The position numbers and the translations under genes were made by a program. Below, one piece after another: positions 28,062 through 37,015 of a DNA stretch of 64,000 nt (its first letter is position 1; every line of letters begins with the position of its first letter). The stretch is from Peribacillus simplex (GTDB lineage Bacteria; Bacillota; Bacilli; Bacillales; DSM-1321). Below the pieces are notes generated by a model. The model was not told where the DNA came from. It ran no database searches and was given only the letters and a program-made list of their open reading frames with translations. The stretch spans positions 1,054,001 through 1,118,000 of the forward strand of contig NZ_FTMX01000001.1 of NCBI RefSeq assembly GCF_900156045.1. The letters run 5' to 3'.

Positions 28062-29576
28062 ATGCAAACTTTTCCCGTACAAGATGTCAAGCATTACATC
28101 AATGGTCAATTTGTCGATGGTATCTCAGGAAAAACATTTGAAAATCTAAGCCCTTTTAATAATCAAGCAATCAATAATGTGGCAGAAGGGTTTAAAGAGG
28201 ATATTGAACAAGCGGTAGCTGCCGCAAGAGCTGCATTCGATAATGGCCCATGGAGAACGATGAAAGTGGAAGAAAGATTGAAGTACATTAATAGAATTGC
28301 TGATTTAATTGAAGAAAATGCAGAAGAAATTTCCTTTTTGGAATCACTTGATACAGGTTTGCCGATTAGCCAGACAAAAAAACAGGCGGCAAGGGGAGCG
28401 GAGAACTTCCGTTTTTATTCTGAGATGGTGAAAAGCAGGCTAATAGGAGAGTCGTATCAAGTGGATGACACTTTCATCAATTATACGATTCATAAACCGA
28501 TAGGAGTCGCAGGATTAATCACTCCTTGGAATGCACCATTCATGTTAGAAACCTGGAAGATCGCCCCGGCTTTGGCTACAGGTAATACATGTGTCCTTAA
28601 ACCGGCGGAGTGGTCCCCGCTGACTGCCAATAAATTGGCACAAATCATTGACCAATCAGGCCTGCCGAAAGGTGTATTCAATATCGTTCACGGTTTTGGG
28701 GAAACAGCAGGGGCGTCCTTGGTTGCCCATCCTGAAGTCCAATTGATATCCTTTACCGGAGAAACGACGACTGGCGCTGAAATCATAAAAAATGGTGCGG
28801 ATACAATGAAACGTTTTTCGATGGAACTCGGAGGTAAATCGCCAGCGGTCATTTTTGAAGATGCGGATCTAGAAAAAGCCCTGGATTCAGTGGTATGGGG
28901 AATCTACTCATTCAATGGGGAGCGCTGCACAGCCAATTCCAGATTATTTGTCCATGAATCGATAATAGACCCGTTCGTTGCAGAATTGAAGGAACGTGTT
29001 CATAATATCAAAATTGGAAACCCAATGGACCCAGAAACGGAAATCGGACCGCTGATCCATCGTAACCATTATAATAATGTTTCCCGTTATCTGGATATAG
29101 CAAAAGATGAGGGTGCGGAAATTGTAAGCGGTGCCATACCGAGTGCGTTCAAGGAAGGGAATTATATTGCACCGACGCTTCTCTTGAACTGTACAAATGA
29201 GATGACGGTAGCACAGGAAGAGATTTTTGGACCAGTCATGGCAGTCATTCCTTTCAAGACTGAAGAGGAAGTACTGAGAATGGCTAACGATGTAAAGTAT
29301 GGGCTCGCTGCTTATGTATGGACCAATGATATGAAACGTGGACATAGGTTTGCACAAGCTGTCGATAGCGGGATGGTCTGGGTGAATTCCCAAAACGTCA
29401 GGGATTTGCGGATACCATTTGGAGGATCGAAATATAGTGGGGTAGGACGTGAAGGTGGCCATTATAGCTTTGAATTCTATACGGAAACACAAGTTATCCA
29501 CGTTGCAATTGGTGAACATCACATTCCAAAATTTGGTGACGTAAAACAAAATGCCGTTTCTTCTGCTGAAAAATAA
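28062..29576 (+). CDS. hpaE: 5-carboxymethyl-2-hydroxymuconate semialdehyde dehydrogenase
   Basis: HpaE oxidises the ring-cleavage product CHMS to 5-carboxymethyl-2-hydroxymuconate with NAD+. The 504-residue aldehyde dehydrogenase shows the oxyanion Asn157 (TPWNAPF), Lys180 (CVLKPAEWSP), general-base Glu255 (MELGGKSP) and nucleophile Cys289 (FNGERCTANS). The DLRIPFGGSKYSGVGREGG end is typical of this subfamily. The ATG at 28062 has AAAGGAGG upstream; the frame is open to 27984 but without support. Between it and the preceding gene lies a hairpin (about 27991-28038) that may be a processing site. It is followed by hpaD. Confidence 0.9.
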   Translation: MQTFPVQDVKHYINGQFVDGISGKTFENLSPFNNQAINNVAEGFKEDIEQAVAAARAAFDNGPWRTMKVEERLKYINRIADLIEENAEEISFLESLDTGLPISQTKKQAARGAENFRFYSEMVKSRLIGESYQVDDTFINYTIHKPIGVAGLITPWNAPFMLETWKIAPALATGNTCVLKPAEWSPLTANKLAQIIDQSGLPKGVFNIVHGFGETAGASLVAHPEVQLISFTGETTTGAEIIKNGADTMKRFSMELGGKSPAVIFEDADLEKALDSVVWGIYSFNGERCTANSRLFVHESIIDPFVAELKERVHNIKIGNPMDPETEIGPLIHRNHYNNVSRYLDIAKDEGAEIVSGAIPSAFKEGNYIAPTLLLNCTNEMTVAQEEIFGPVMAVIPFKTEEEVLRMANDVKYGLAAYVWTNDMKRGHRFAQAVDSGMVWVNSQNVRDLRIPFGGSKYSGVGREGGHYSFEFYTETQVIHVAIGEHHIPKFGDVKQNAVSSAEK

Positions 29577-29607
29577 TCCGTGTTTCATTAAAGAAGGGGA
29601 GAATACT

Positions 29608-30591
29608 ATGAATTTTTCTATTATTCGTGTTGCGAGAACGATACTTAATGTAACAGATTTAGATAAATCAAGAGCCTTTTATGTGGATGCTTTAGGTTTC
29701 ATTGAAACGGAAAGAACGAATGATCACATCTATTTACGTGGTTTAGAGGAAGCGCACCATCACTCGCTTATCTTGCAAAAGGCAGAAAAGCCAAGCGTTG
29801 AAGCAATAGGATACAAGGTTGAAAAAGAGGAAGACCTTGAAGAATTGGAAACTTTCTTCCTGTCCAAGGGAATGAAAATGAAGTGGATGCAGGAAGGAAC
29901 ACAGCATGCACTGGGCAAGTCGCTGCGAGTTCAGGATATTTCGGGATTGCCACTGGAGTTTTTCAGCAAAATGGATAAAGCCGAGAGATTGCTTCAACGA
30001 TTCGATATGCATAGGGGGTCAAGGGTCCAAAGAATCGATCATGTGAATTGTTGTGTACCAAATGTGCAAAAAGCCCATGATTTTTATGTGAAAGAATTAG
30101 GTTTTGCCTGCTCGGAAGACACAGTGGATGAATCCGGAAAATTATGGGCAACGTGGCTACATAGAAAGCAAACGGTCCATGACCAGGCATTCATGAACGG
30201 AATTGGTCCAAGACTCCATCATGTAGGCTTCTTTCTGCCTGACCCTCTTGCACTTATCCATGCCTGTGATGTACTGGCATCACTGGGATATGCCGAGTCC
30301 ATCGAACGCGGACCAGGAAGGCACGGCCTATCCAATGCATTCTTCTTATATTTAAGAGATCCGGACGGTCACAGGATTGAATTATACAATGGGGATTACT
30401 TGACAGCTGACCCGGATACCGACCCGATTCATTGGGATTTGAATGATCCAAGACGCCAGACATTCTGGGGAGCCAAAGCTCCGGATTCATGGTTTGATGA
30501 GGCATCTGCTGTACTTGATATAATATCAGGTGAAGAAGTTCTTCTAAAAGAACCGATTCTGGCAAAAAGCAAGCCTGAATTCATCATCTAA
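29608..30591 (+). CDS. hpaD: 3,4-dihydroxyphenylacetate 2,3-dioxygenase (VOC-fold extradiol)
   Basis: HpaD opens the ring of homoprotocatechuate next to the hydroxyls, giving CHMS. The 327-residue protein has two VOC-type modules, as in the Brevibacterium and Arthrobacter enzymes rather than the LigB-type HpaD of E. coli. Metal ligands are visible as His145 (RIDHVN), His204 (PRLHHVGFF) and Glu258 (GHRIELY). The metal may be Fe or Mn and cannot be told from the sequence. The start at 29608 follows AAGAAGGGGAG. It is 31 bp after hpaE in the same operon. Confidence 0.92.
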   Translation: MNFSIIRVARTILNVTDLDKSRAFYVDALGFIETERTNDHIYLRGLEEAHHHSLILQKAEKPSVEAIGYKVEKEEDLEELETFFLSKGMKMKWMQEGTQHALGKSLRVQDISGLPLEFFSKMDKAERLLQRFDMHRGSRVQRIDHVNCCVPNVQKAHDFYVKELGFACSEDTVDESGKLWATWLHRKQTVHDQAFMNGIGPRLHHVGFFLPDPLALIHACDVLASLGYAESIERGPGRHGLSNAFFLYLRDPDGHRIELYNGDYLTADPDTDPIHWDLNDPRRQTFWGAKAPDSWFDEASAVLDIISGEEVLLKEPILAKSKPEFII

Positions 30592-30813
30592 AAAGAAGCG
30601 GGATTTAGGGTGAAGGATCGAAAGTTTCGGCAAAACATACATTGACTCGCATGGTCATTTGGATAGGACGCTAGTGCATATAAACCTGTTCCAAGACCAA
30701 TTGTCACCATTTAAGGGAACGGAACTGGTGAATGGTTGATGGAAACTGCTGGATTAAGGAAGGTCCGTTTACTGAGTTTATAATGTAACCTTTCAAGAAG
30801 CATAGGAAGGAAG

Positions 30814-31695
30814 ATGGATTTGGATATCATTCATGTTCAGCACCCACTTTCCAGTATATATACAGCAGTAGCAGAACCGTGTGTGCTGGCTCTTGGATTT
30901 TTCGACGGGGTTCATCTTGGCCATCAAGAATTGATAAATCTAGCCAAAAGGATTGCCATAAAGCAAGATTTAAAGTTGGCAGTCATGACATTTTTTCCGC
31001 ATCCAAAGCAAATCATAGGAAACGCTCAACCCCAAACATATATTACTCCTTTAGAGCAAAAAGCAAAAATCATGCAGGATTTAGGTGTAGAAACCTTGAT
31101 AGTCGTGAACTTCGATTCCGCATTTGCCCATCTTTCACCTACTGGTTTTATCGAGGATTATCTATGTGGATTTAAATGCAAACATGCCGTGGCTGGATTC
31201 GATTTCCGTTATGGGCATAAAGGGGAAGGGAATATGGAAACGCTGAAAATCGAAGGTAAGCGATTTTTTGAAGTGACGGAAATGAAGAAATTTGAAATTG
31301 AGCATGAAAAAGTAAGTTCCACTAAGCTTAGGGGCTTGATTGCAGAAGGTCGGTTCGCAGATATCCCGTCATTCCTTGGCACATACTTTGAAAGTCAAGG
31401 GACAATCAATTCCAAGGAAAATCAACACGTCACCGTCACATTATCGGAAGCATTCCTGAAACCCCCGCCAGGCGTTTATTTAATCGAGATACAGAACGAA
31501 GGAAATGTTTATGAGGGAATTGCCTATCAAACAATGGACGGATCATTTCATGAGAGTTGGCACTTACATTTCAATGATTCTCTTCCCTTGGAAGGAAAGA
31601 AGATTCATATCAAATGGAAAAGTGAAAGTATAATGAAGTCGAAACAGATGACCGATATGCGAGCCAAGTCTATTACGATAGTGCAAGCCTTCTAA
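30814..31695 (+). CDS. FAD synthetase (RibF N-domain) with degenerate C-terminal kinase-like part
   Basis: A 293-residue protein whose first 180 residues are an FMN adenylyltransferase domain: LGFFDGVHLGHQELI (HxGH nucleotide site), TFFPHP, and AGFDFRYGHKGEGN. The C-terminal 100 residues resemble the riboflavin kinase barrel (PPPGVYLIEIQNEGNVYEGIAY) but lack the usual PTAN and family GE motif, so kinase activity is doubtful. AGGAAGGAAG precedes the ATG. It is probably a second copy beside the housekeeping ribF elsewhere. Within a cluster encoding two flavin-dependent monooxygenases it may raise FAD supply. That role is inference. Confidence 0.8.
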   Translation: MDLDIIHVQHPLSSIYTAVAEPCVLALGFFDGVHLGHQELINLAKRIAIKQDLKLAVMTFFPHPKQIIGNAQPQTYITPLEQKAKIMQDLGVETLIVVNFDSAFAHLSPTGFIEDYLCGFKCKHAVAGFDFRYGHKGEGNMETLKIEGKRFFEVTEMKKFEIEHEKVSSTKLRGLIAEGRFADIPSFLGTYFESQGTINSKENQHVTVTLSEAFLKPPPGVYLIEIQNEGNVYEGIAYQTMDGSFHESWHLHFNDSLPLEGKKIHIKWKSESIMKSKQMTDMRAKSITIVQAF

Positions 31696-31712
31696 AAAGA
31701 TATGGTCTGGGA

Positions 31713-31744
31713 TAGGGCAGCAGTGGGAACTTACTGCTGCCCTA
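31713..31744 (+). other. Perfect 12-bp hairpin without T run
   Basis: TAGGGCAGCAGT (31713-31724) and ACTGCTGCCCTA (31733-31744) form a fully paired stem with an 8-base loop, 17 bases after the FAD-synthetase stop. No T run follows, so it is more likely an mRNA-stabilising or processing structure than a terminator. Confidence 0.6.
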
Positions 31745-31942
31745 CCTGTAAGCGTCACGGTTAGAAAAAAGGAGTACGGAAACTTAGGGAATGGCTTTAG
31801 ACCCTCTTTGTGCAGATGAGTTTGTTTGGATTTCGTGATGGACGGGGGATATGTGCCATTGAAGAAAGCGGCCGACCTTGGAGAGGCTCAATACTACTAA
31901 TACCGTCCTTGCAAAAATAAATACCAGAAGAGGTGTTAAGAG

Positions 31943-32281
31943 ATGGTTCGACTGGAAAAAAACCTTGAAGAATCGGAACAAACTAAACTAGTGGATTATG
32001 AAAAAATTGTTGCCTCCAAAGAGTTTCAGAATATGCTTTCCGATAAAAAGAAATTTGTCATCCCTTTCACGATTTTCTTTATGGGATATTCCCTGCTTTT
32101 ACCCTTCTTAGTTTTTTACACAGATATCCTGGATTACCCTTTCATTGGAGACATAACCTGGGCGTGGGTGTACGGTGTCTCCATTACGGTTATGTCTGTT
32201 TGGGTTTGCAGCATATATGTAAGGAAATCAGAAAGAATCGATGAACAAATAAAAGAAATCATCGAGAAAGAAGGGCTTTGA
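31943..32281 (+). CDS. DUF485 family membrane protein
   Basis: A 112-residue small membrane protein of the DUF485 (YjcH-like) family. It has a cytoplasmic N terminus with charged helices (EESEQTKLVDYEKIVASKEFQNMLSDKKKFVIP), then two transmembrane helices (FTIFFMGYSLLLPFLVFYT and WAWVYGVSITVMSVWVCSIYV), then a charged tail. AGAGGTG precedes the ATG. It ends 3 bp before the symporter gene, the same arrangement as yjcH-actP in E. coli. It is probably an accessory subunit of the transporter. Direct function is unknown. Confidence 0.85.
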   Translation: MVRLEKNLEESEQTKLVDYEKIVASKEFQNMLSDKKKFVIPFTIFFMGYSLLLPFLVFYTDILDYPFIGDITWAWVYGVSITVMSVWVCSIYVRKSERIDEQIKEIIEKEGL

Positions 32282-32284
32282 ATC

Positions 32285-33850
32285 ATGAATTGGACAGTTA
32301 TTATTCTCTTTTCGCTAATGTCGATAGGTACCCTTTTCATCACGTATTTCGCTTCAAAAAAAACTAAAACGGCAGGCTCTTTTTATACGGCCGGGGGAGG
32401 GTTGACCGCTAGGCAAAATGGACTTGCATTGGCCGGGGATTTTATGTCGGCTTCCACGTTTTTAGGGTTGATTGGAGCATTTTCCTTAACGGGGTATGAT
32501 GGATTTTTCCTGATGTATGGAGCACTTGTGTCATTTCTTGTCGTGTTATTCTTAGTGGCTGAACCTTTAAGGAACTTGGGGAAATACACATTGGCTGATA
32601 TGGTGACTACAAGGTTTAAATATAAACAGGTCCGGGGAGTGACCGCATTTAATACCCTGGTGATATCAGTCATGTACATGCTCGGGCAACTTGTTGCGGC
32701 AGGTGCATTATTTAAATTGCTTTTAGACATCCCGTATAATATTTCTGTCATCATCGTAGGTTTTGTCATGTTGGTATTTGTTCTATTTGGGGGGATGACG
32801 GCGACGAGCTGGGTTCAGATCATTAAAGCCATCCTGCTGATAGGCGGAGTGTTTATATTATTCATGATCGTCATGTGGAAATTGAATTTTAGCTTCATCG
32901 GAATTTTCACTGATATGAAATCGGCGACACCCATGGGTGCAGATTACCTGAAAGCAGGTATTAAATATGCCAGTGGATGGGATGCAGCATCCTTATCACT
33001 GGGCCTTATTCTGGGAACGGCAGGTCTACCTCACATTTTAATCCGTTTTTTGACTGTCCCGAATGCACGAGTGGCTAGAAAGTCGGTTGTTTGGGTGATG
33101 TGGATTATGGGTGCCTTTCATATCATGGTCATTTTTCTCGGATTCGGTGCTGCAAAGTTGGTTGGAACATCGAATATCATGGCCGCTAATCCAGCGGGTA
33201 ACATGGCTGCACCTTTATTGGCCCAACTTGTGGGCGGGGACATCTTATTCGCATTTATTGCGGCCGTTTCCTTTGCAACGATACTCGCAGTTGTTGCGGG
33301 AATCGTTTTAACAGGTGCTACGGCATTTTCACATGATTTTTATAATGAAATATTAAAAGATGGAAAGGCAACGGAAAAACAGCAAATGACGATGGCTAGA
33401 TGGGCTTCCGTCGGTGTGACTGCACTTGCGATCGTTTTATCATTAGGTCTTCAGGAATTCAATGTAGCGTTTCTGGCATCGATTGCCTTTACACTGGCGG
33501 CTAGTTCGAATTTGCCGGTAATCCTTCTTACGATCTATTGGAAAAAATTCAATAAAACCGGAGCGATAGTCGGTATAATGACAGGTCTTATTGGTACGCT
33601 TTTGCTCGTGGCTCTAAGTCCAAATGTCTGGAGCCCGGTCCCCGGAGCCACCATTATGACAGGTGACCCGATTTTCCCTTTGAATTCACCAGGAATCGTT
33701 TCCATTCCGCTTGGGTTCCTCGCATGCTACTTAGGTGCCCTGTTCGGTAACCGCAGGACAGGATTGAAAACGGTTACAAAAGACGATTATAATGAAATCC
33801 TCGTTAAGTCCAACACCGGTCATGATGTTAAGGGTGTTTTGCGACATTGA
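32285..33850 (+). CDS. Sodium/solute symporter, ActP type (candidate 4-hydroxyphenylacetate uptake)
   Basis: A 521-residue solute:sodium symporter with about 13 transmembrane helices. It shows the family signature in ASTFLGLIGAFSLTGYDG and RFLTVPNARVARKSV. The closest named family is cation/acetate symporter ActP. Its placement inside an aromatic-acid cluster, with its DUF485 partner, suggests that it imports 4-hydroxyphenylacetate or a related aromatic acid. Uptake of acetate or another monocarboxylate is an alternative. It shares an operon with the DUF485 gene, 3 bp apart. A terminator follows 62 bp after the stop. Confidence 0.82.
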   Translation: MNWTVIILFSLMSIGTLFITYFASKKTKTAGSFYTAGGGLTARQNGLALAGDFMSASTFLGLIGAFSLTGYDGFFLMYGALVSFLVVLFLVAEPLRNLGKYTLADMVTTRFKYKQVRGVTAFNTLVISVMYMLGQLVAAGALFKLLLDIPYNISVIIVGFVMLVFVLFGGMTATSWVQIIKAILLIGGVFILFMIVMWKLNFSFIGIFTDMKSATPMGADYLKAGIKYASGWDAASLSLGLILGTAGLPHILIRFLTVPNARVARKSVVWVMWIMGAFHIMVIFLGFGAAKLVGTSNIMAANPAGNMAAPLLAQLVGGDILFAFIAAVSFATILAVVAGIVLTGATAFSHDFYNEILKDGKATEKQQMTMARWASVGVTALAIVLSLGLQEFNVAFLASIAFTLAASSNLPVILLTIYWKKFNKTGAIVGIMTGLIGTLLLVALSPNVWSPVPGATIMTGDPIFPLNSPGIVSIPLGFLACYLGALFGNRRTGLKTVTKDDYNEILVKSNTGHDVKGVLRH

Positions 33851-33911
33851 ATGATGTAAAATCATACCTATAAACAAAACGCAGGTCATCGCACTTATGA
33901 ATGGATCTGAT

Positions 33912-33944
33912 AAAGCAGCCATCTAATGATAGGTTGCTTTTTTC
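33912..33944 (+). terminator. Intrinsic terminator after the symporter gene
   Basis: AAAGCAGCC (33912-33920) pairs with GGTTGCTTT (33932-33940), with one G-T pair, followed by further Ts. It closes the first forward transcription unit of the island before the convergent LysR gene. Confidence 0.8.
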
Positions 33945-34025
33945 TTTTCATTGGATAAAGAAATTCAAACAAACACTAAAGATTATTGAGGTACAGATGC
34001 ACTAATATCAAGGATAACTGGCCAT

Positions 34026-34895
34026 TCATTCAGAAAATGTTTCGAGAAATTTGACGGCGCCTTTGGAAAGATAGCGTTCTTCGAGCCAAATAAGGGCGGC
34101 TTCCGATCGTACTTCACAATCTATCAATTCGACTATTTTAATACCCTGGGTCGAAAACGATTTGGATGTGGTTCGTGGCATGATGGTAGCGCCTATTCCT
34201 TCCTTCACCAAAGATAAAATCATTGCAGCATCAGGACATTCACATACAATCGTAGGTTCAAATCCATGTCTGAAGCATTCATCCACTATAAGTTCATAAG
34301 TACCCTGTCCGCTTACCCTATGCAGCAATAAGAGGGGGTATTCCTTAATCTGTTTAAATTCGATGGAGTCTGGGATATCCCAATCTTTTGGGGTGACAAG
34401 CACAAAATCTTCCGGCGGAAGGTTAATCGATGAGAATTGCTTACCGTTAATAGGAAGCCGTACAATGGCCAACTCGATTTCCCTGTTTATTAAGCCTTCT
34501 GTCAAACGGAACGTATCACCTTCCATTAACTTGAAGCGTATGTCAGGGTATTTTACTCTAAAGGCCCTCATCCTTTGCGGAATGTAAGAAAAGCAAGTTT
34601 TTACTGACCCTATGGAAAGAGTGCCCTTTACCCCTTTACTGACTTCCTTCACTTCCAGTAGTGATTCTTCAAACTGGTTTAATAGAGCTTCGGCTTTATT
34701 ATATAGGACCTTGCCAGTTTCAGTGAGTTCAAGTTTCTTACCATTCCGATCGAAAAGTTTTTCACCGATTTCCATTTCCATTAATTTAAGTTGCTGGCTA
34801 AGGGGCGGTTGAGCCATATGTAATTTTTTTGCGGCTTTGGTTACTTGTTCTTCCTGAACGATAGTAACAAAATACTTTAACTGCCGGATGTCCAT
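34026..34895 (-). CDS. LysR-family transcriptional regulator
   Basis: A 289-residue LysR regulator. It has an N-terminal helix-turn-helix (QVTKAAKKLHMAQPPLSQQLKLMEMEIGEKLF, about residues 16-47) and a substrate-binding domain typical of aromatic-responsive members (LLLLHRVSGQGTYELI). It is divergent from hpaB, 165 bp apart, the usual layout for a LysR activator and its target. The start at 34895 follows GAGGTG on the reverse strand; a further in-frame ATG at 34913 would overlap that site. The inducer is probably 4-hydroxyphenylacetate or a relative; this is inference from position. Confidence 0.9.
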   Translation of the reverse strand: MDIRQLKYFVTIVQEEQVTKAAKKLHMAQPPLSQQLKLMEMEIGEKLFDRNGKKLELTETGKVLYNKAEALLNQFEESLLEVKEVSKGVKGTLSIGSVKTCFSYIPQRMRAFRVKYPDIRFKLMEGDTFRLTEGLINREIELAIVRLPINGKQFSSINLPPEDFVLVTPKDWDIPDSIEFKQIKEYPLLLLHRVSGQGTYELIVDECFRHGFEPTIVCECPDAAMILSLVKEGIGATIMPRTTSKSFSTQGIKIVELIDCEVRSEAALIWLEERYLSKGAVKFLETFSE

Positions 34896-34911
34896 TATAT
34901 ACACCTCATAC

Positions 34912-34926
34912 ATATGATTTACATAT
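34912..34926. promoter_or_regulatory. Candidate LysR box (T-N11-A dyad)
   Basis: ATATG-ATTTA-CATAT is a 15-bp interrupted palindrome containing T-N11-A, the LysR-family half-site rule. It lies just upstream of the LysR ribosome site in the divergent lysR-hpaB gap. AT-rich sequence makes chance matches likely. Confidence 0.35.
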
Positions 34927-35015
34927 ACATATTGAATTTTTTAAGTATTATATATATATCATAACACATGGTATATTTTGTTATAAGAATTAATTAAATT
35001 TTCGAAATTCATTTA

Positions 35016-35031
35016 TTTGTAAGCGCTTCAT
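35016..35031 (+). promoter_or_regulatory. Cre-like site before hpaB
   Basis: TTTGTAAGCGCTTCAT holds the cre half TGTAAGCGCT and a shortened right half. It lies 30 bp before the hpaB start. It is one base shorter than the best consensus, so binding by CcpA is plausible but not certain. Confidence 0.45.
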
Positions 35032-35060
35032 CTACACTGAAACTAAAGGGGGATGTAAGA

Positions 35061-36533
35061 ATGCCAGCTAAAACAGGTAAAGAATATATCGATAGGGTTG
35101 ACAAAGCAAAGGCGAATGTATGGATCAATGGAGAGCAAGTAAAAGATAAGATCAGTCAACACCCAGCTTTTAAAGGGGTCATGAAATCACAGGCCGAATT
35201 ATATGATTTGCAGCATGATTCCGCGAAAACTGACATCATGACTTATATTTCACCAACTTCAAACGAAAGAGTAGGGACCTCATTCATGCAGCCGCGGACT
35301 AAGGAAGACCTTGAAAAAAGGAGGAATATGATTCAAGAATGGGCAAGACATAATAATGGTATGATGGGACGTTCCCCTGATTATATCAACAGTGGGATGA
35401 TGGCGTACGGCACTGCAGCTGATATGTTCGGCACTCAGGATTCGGCATTTGCTAAAAATATGAAAGATTATTATGAGCTCTGCAGGGAAAAGGATTTGTC
35501 GTTGACACATACCCTGATTCAACCCCAGGTTAATAGGGGAGTTAGTGCCGCAAAGCTTCCGGACCCTTACATCGCTGCACGGATTGCTGGCAAGAATTCA
35601 GAAGGGCTGATTATAAAGGGAGCCAGATTATTAGCTACACAAGGAGGAATAACGGATGAAATCATGGTTTTCCCTTCAACATTGCTTAAACAATCGGAAG
35701 AAGAAAATCCTTATGCATTCGCATTCTCCATACCAAATAATACACCAGGGTTGAAATTCATTTGTCGTGAATCATTCGACTATGGCAAATCACATTTTGA
35801 CCATCCACTTGGTTCACGATTTGAGGAAATGGATACGATTATCGTTTTTGATGATGTAGTCGTGCCTTGGAATCGGGTATTTGCATATGGGGATGTCGGC
35901 ATTTGCAACCAGGCTTATAATGAAAGCAATGCAGTTGTTCATATGACCCATCAGGTGGTAGCGAAGAATATCGCCAAAACCGAGTTCATTCTGGGGATTT
36001 TGCAACTAATGGTGGAAACCATCAATATCGGGCAATACCAGCATGTTCAGGAGAAAATTTCGGAAGTCATCATAGCGCTTGAAACGGTAAAGGCTTTCAT
36101 TACAGCTTCGGAGGCAAATGCGAAAGTGGATAAGTGGGGAATGATGACACCCGATTTCACACCGTTAAACATAGCCCGAAATTATTATCCGAAGATTTAC
36201 CCTAGATTCAGTGAAATAATGCAGCTTCTTGGAGCTAGTGGCTTAATGGCGATACCAAATGAAGCCGATTTCAATTCGGAGCTTCGACCGGATTTGGATA
36301 AATATCTTCAGGCCGCGAATGGTGGAGCCCATGACAGGGTTAAATTGTATCGTCTCGCATGGGATGTATGCATGAGTTCATTCGGATCCAGGCAAACGCT
36401 GTACGAAAGATTCTTTTTTGGAGATCCGGTCCGTATGGCGAGCGCTTTATATAACGGCTATGATAAACAGGAATATGTGGACCGTGTCAAGGAGTTCTTG
36501 AACCGTACTGAAAACCTTGCAGAAATCAACTGA
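35061..36533 (+). CDS. hpaB: 4-hydroxyphenylacetate 3-monooxygenase, oxygenase component (copy 1)
   Basis: HpaB hydroxylates 4-hydroxyphenylacetate to 3,4-dihydroxyphenylacetate using reduced FAD and oxygen. The 490-residue protein shows the substrate-site residues known from bacterial HpaB structures: Arg104 and Tyr108 in MMGRSPDY and His150 in LTHTLIQP. DDVVVPWNRVFAYGD is the central family motif. It needs a separate flavin reductase (HpaC), and none is visible in the island. The ATG at 35061 follows AAAGGGGGATG. It is divergent from the LysR gene and convergent with hpaF. A second HpaB paralogue lies 2.3 kb away. Confidence 0.92.
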   Translation: MPAKTGKEYIDRVDKAKANVWINGEQVKDKISQHPAFKGVMKSQAELYDLQHDSAKTDIMTYISPTSNERVGTSFMQPRTKEDLEKRRNMIQEWARHNNGMMGRSPDYINSGMMAYGTAADMFGTQDSAFAKNMKDYYELCREKDLSLTHTLIQPQVNRGVSAAKLPDPYIAARIAGKNSEGLIIKGARLLATQGGITDEIMVFPSTLLKQSEEENPYAFAFSIPNNTPGLKFICRESFDYGKSHFDHPLGSRFEEMDTIIVFDDVVVPWNRVFAYGDVGICNQAYNESNAVVHMTHQVVAKNIAKTEFILGILQLMVETINIGQYQHVQEKISEVIIALETVKAFITASEANAKVDKWGMMTPDFTPLNIARNYYPKIYPRFSEIMQLLGASGLMAIPNEADFNSELRPDLDKYLQAANGGAHDRVKLYRLAWDVCMSSFGSRQTLYERFFFGDPVRMASALYNGYDKQEYVDRVKEFLNRTENLAEIN

Positions 36534-36561
36534 TCCCGGTAGCATTGGCAAAACATTTTAT

Positions 36562-36598
36562 TTTAAAGGCCTTCCCGATGATAAGGAAGGCCTTTAAA
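36562..36598. terminator. Hairpin between convergent hpaB and hpaF
   Basis: TTTAAAGGCCTTCC (36562-36575) and GGAAGGCCTTTAAA (36585-36598) form a perfect 14-bp stem with a 9-base loop between the two stop codons. T runs on both sides are short, so it is a bidirectional terminator of moderate expected strength. Confidence 0.7.
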
Positions 36599-36611
36599 TA
36601 TGAAATCTTGT

Positions 36612-36998
36612 TCATTTATTATATCGATCATGGATATTATTCTTCTTATATGTTCCAAAATCACTGAATTCCGTAAGTTCCATGGAGAGGGCAAGATATC
36701 TTTTTGAAAAGAGGGAAGCCAAATGGGATTCCATCGTTTCGAAAAGTTGGTCACATACTTTGGTTTTATCACTGTCTTTGCGTCCAGCTCCAATTTTTAG
36801 TATGGCATGAACAAAGGCATCATCCTCTGTACCATCGGCAACACGATAATGCTTCAATTCAATGGCCCGGGATCGAATGCCGCCAATTGGAAAGATGGAA
36901 GGATAGGAAATCAATACATCATTCACCTTCCTTAATAAGCCGTCAATCTGGATTTCATCTTTAATATTATCCGTATATTCAATAATGATATGAGGCAT
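36612..36998 (-). CDS. hpaF: 5-carboxymethyl-2-hydroxymuconate delta-isomerase
   Basis: HpaF is a tautomerase-family isomerase that moves a double bond of CHM, giving the substrate for HpaG. The 128-residue protein begins MPHIIIEYTDNI, so the catalytic Pro1 is exposed after loss of Met. The CHMI-type segments GGIRSRAIELKHYRVADG and FVHAILKIGAGR are visible. GGAAGGGAC precedes its ATG on the reverse strand. It lies 17 bp downstream of hpaG2 in the same reverse operon. Confidence 0.92.
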   Translation of the reverse strand: MPHIIIEYTDNIKDEIQIDGLLRKVNDVLISYPSIFPIGGIRSRAIELKHYRVADGTEDDAFVHAILKIGAGRKDSDKTKVCDQLFETMESHLASLFSKRYLALSMELTEFSDFGTYKKNNIHDRYNK

Positions 36999-37015
36999 GT
37001 GATTAGTCCCTTCCG

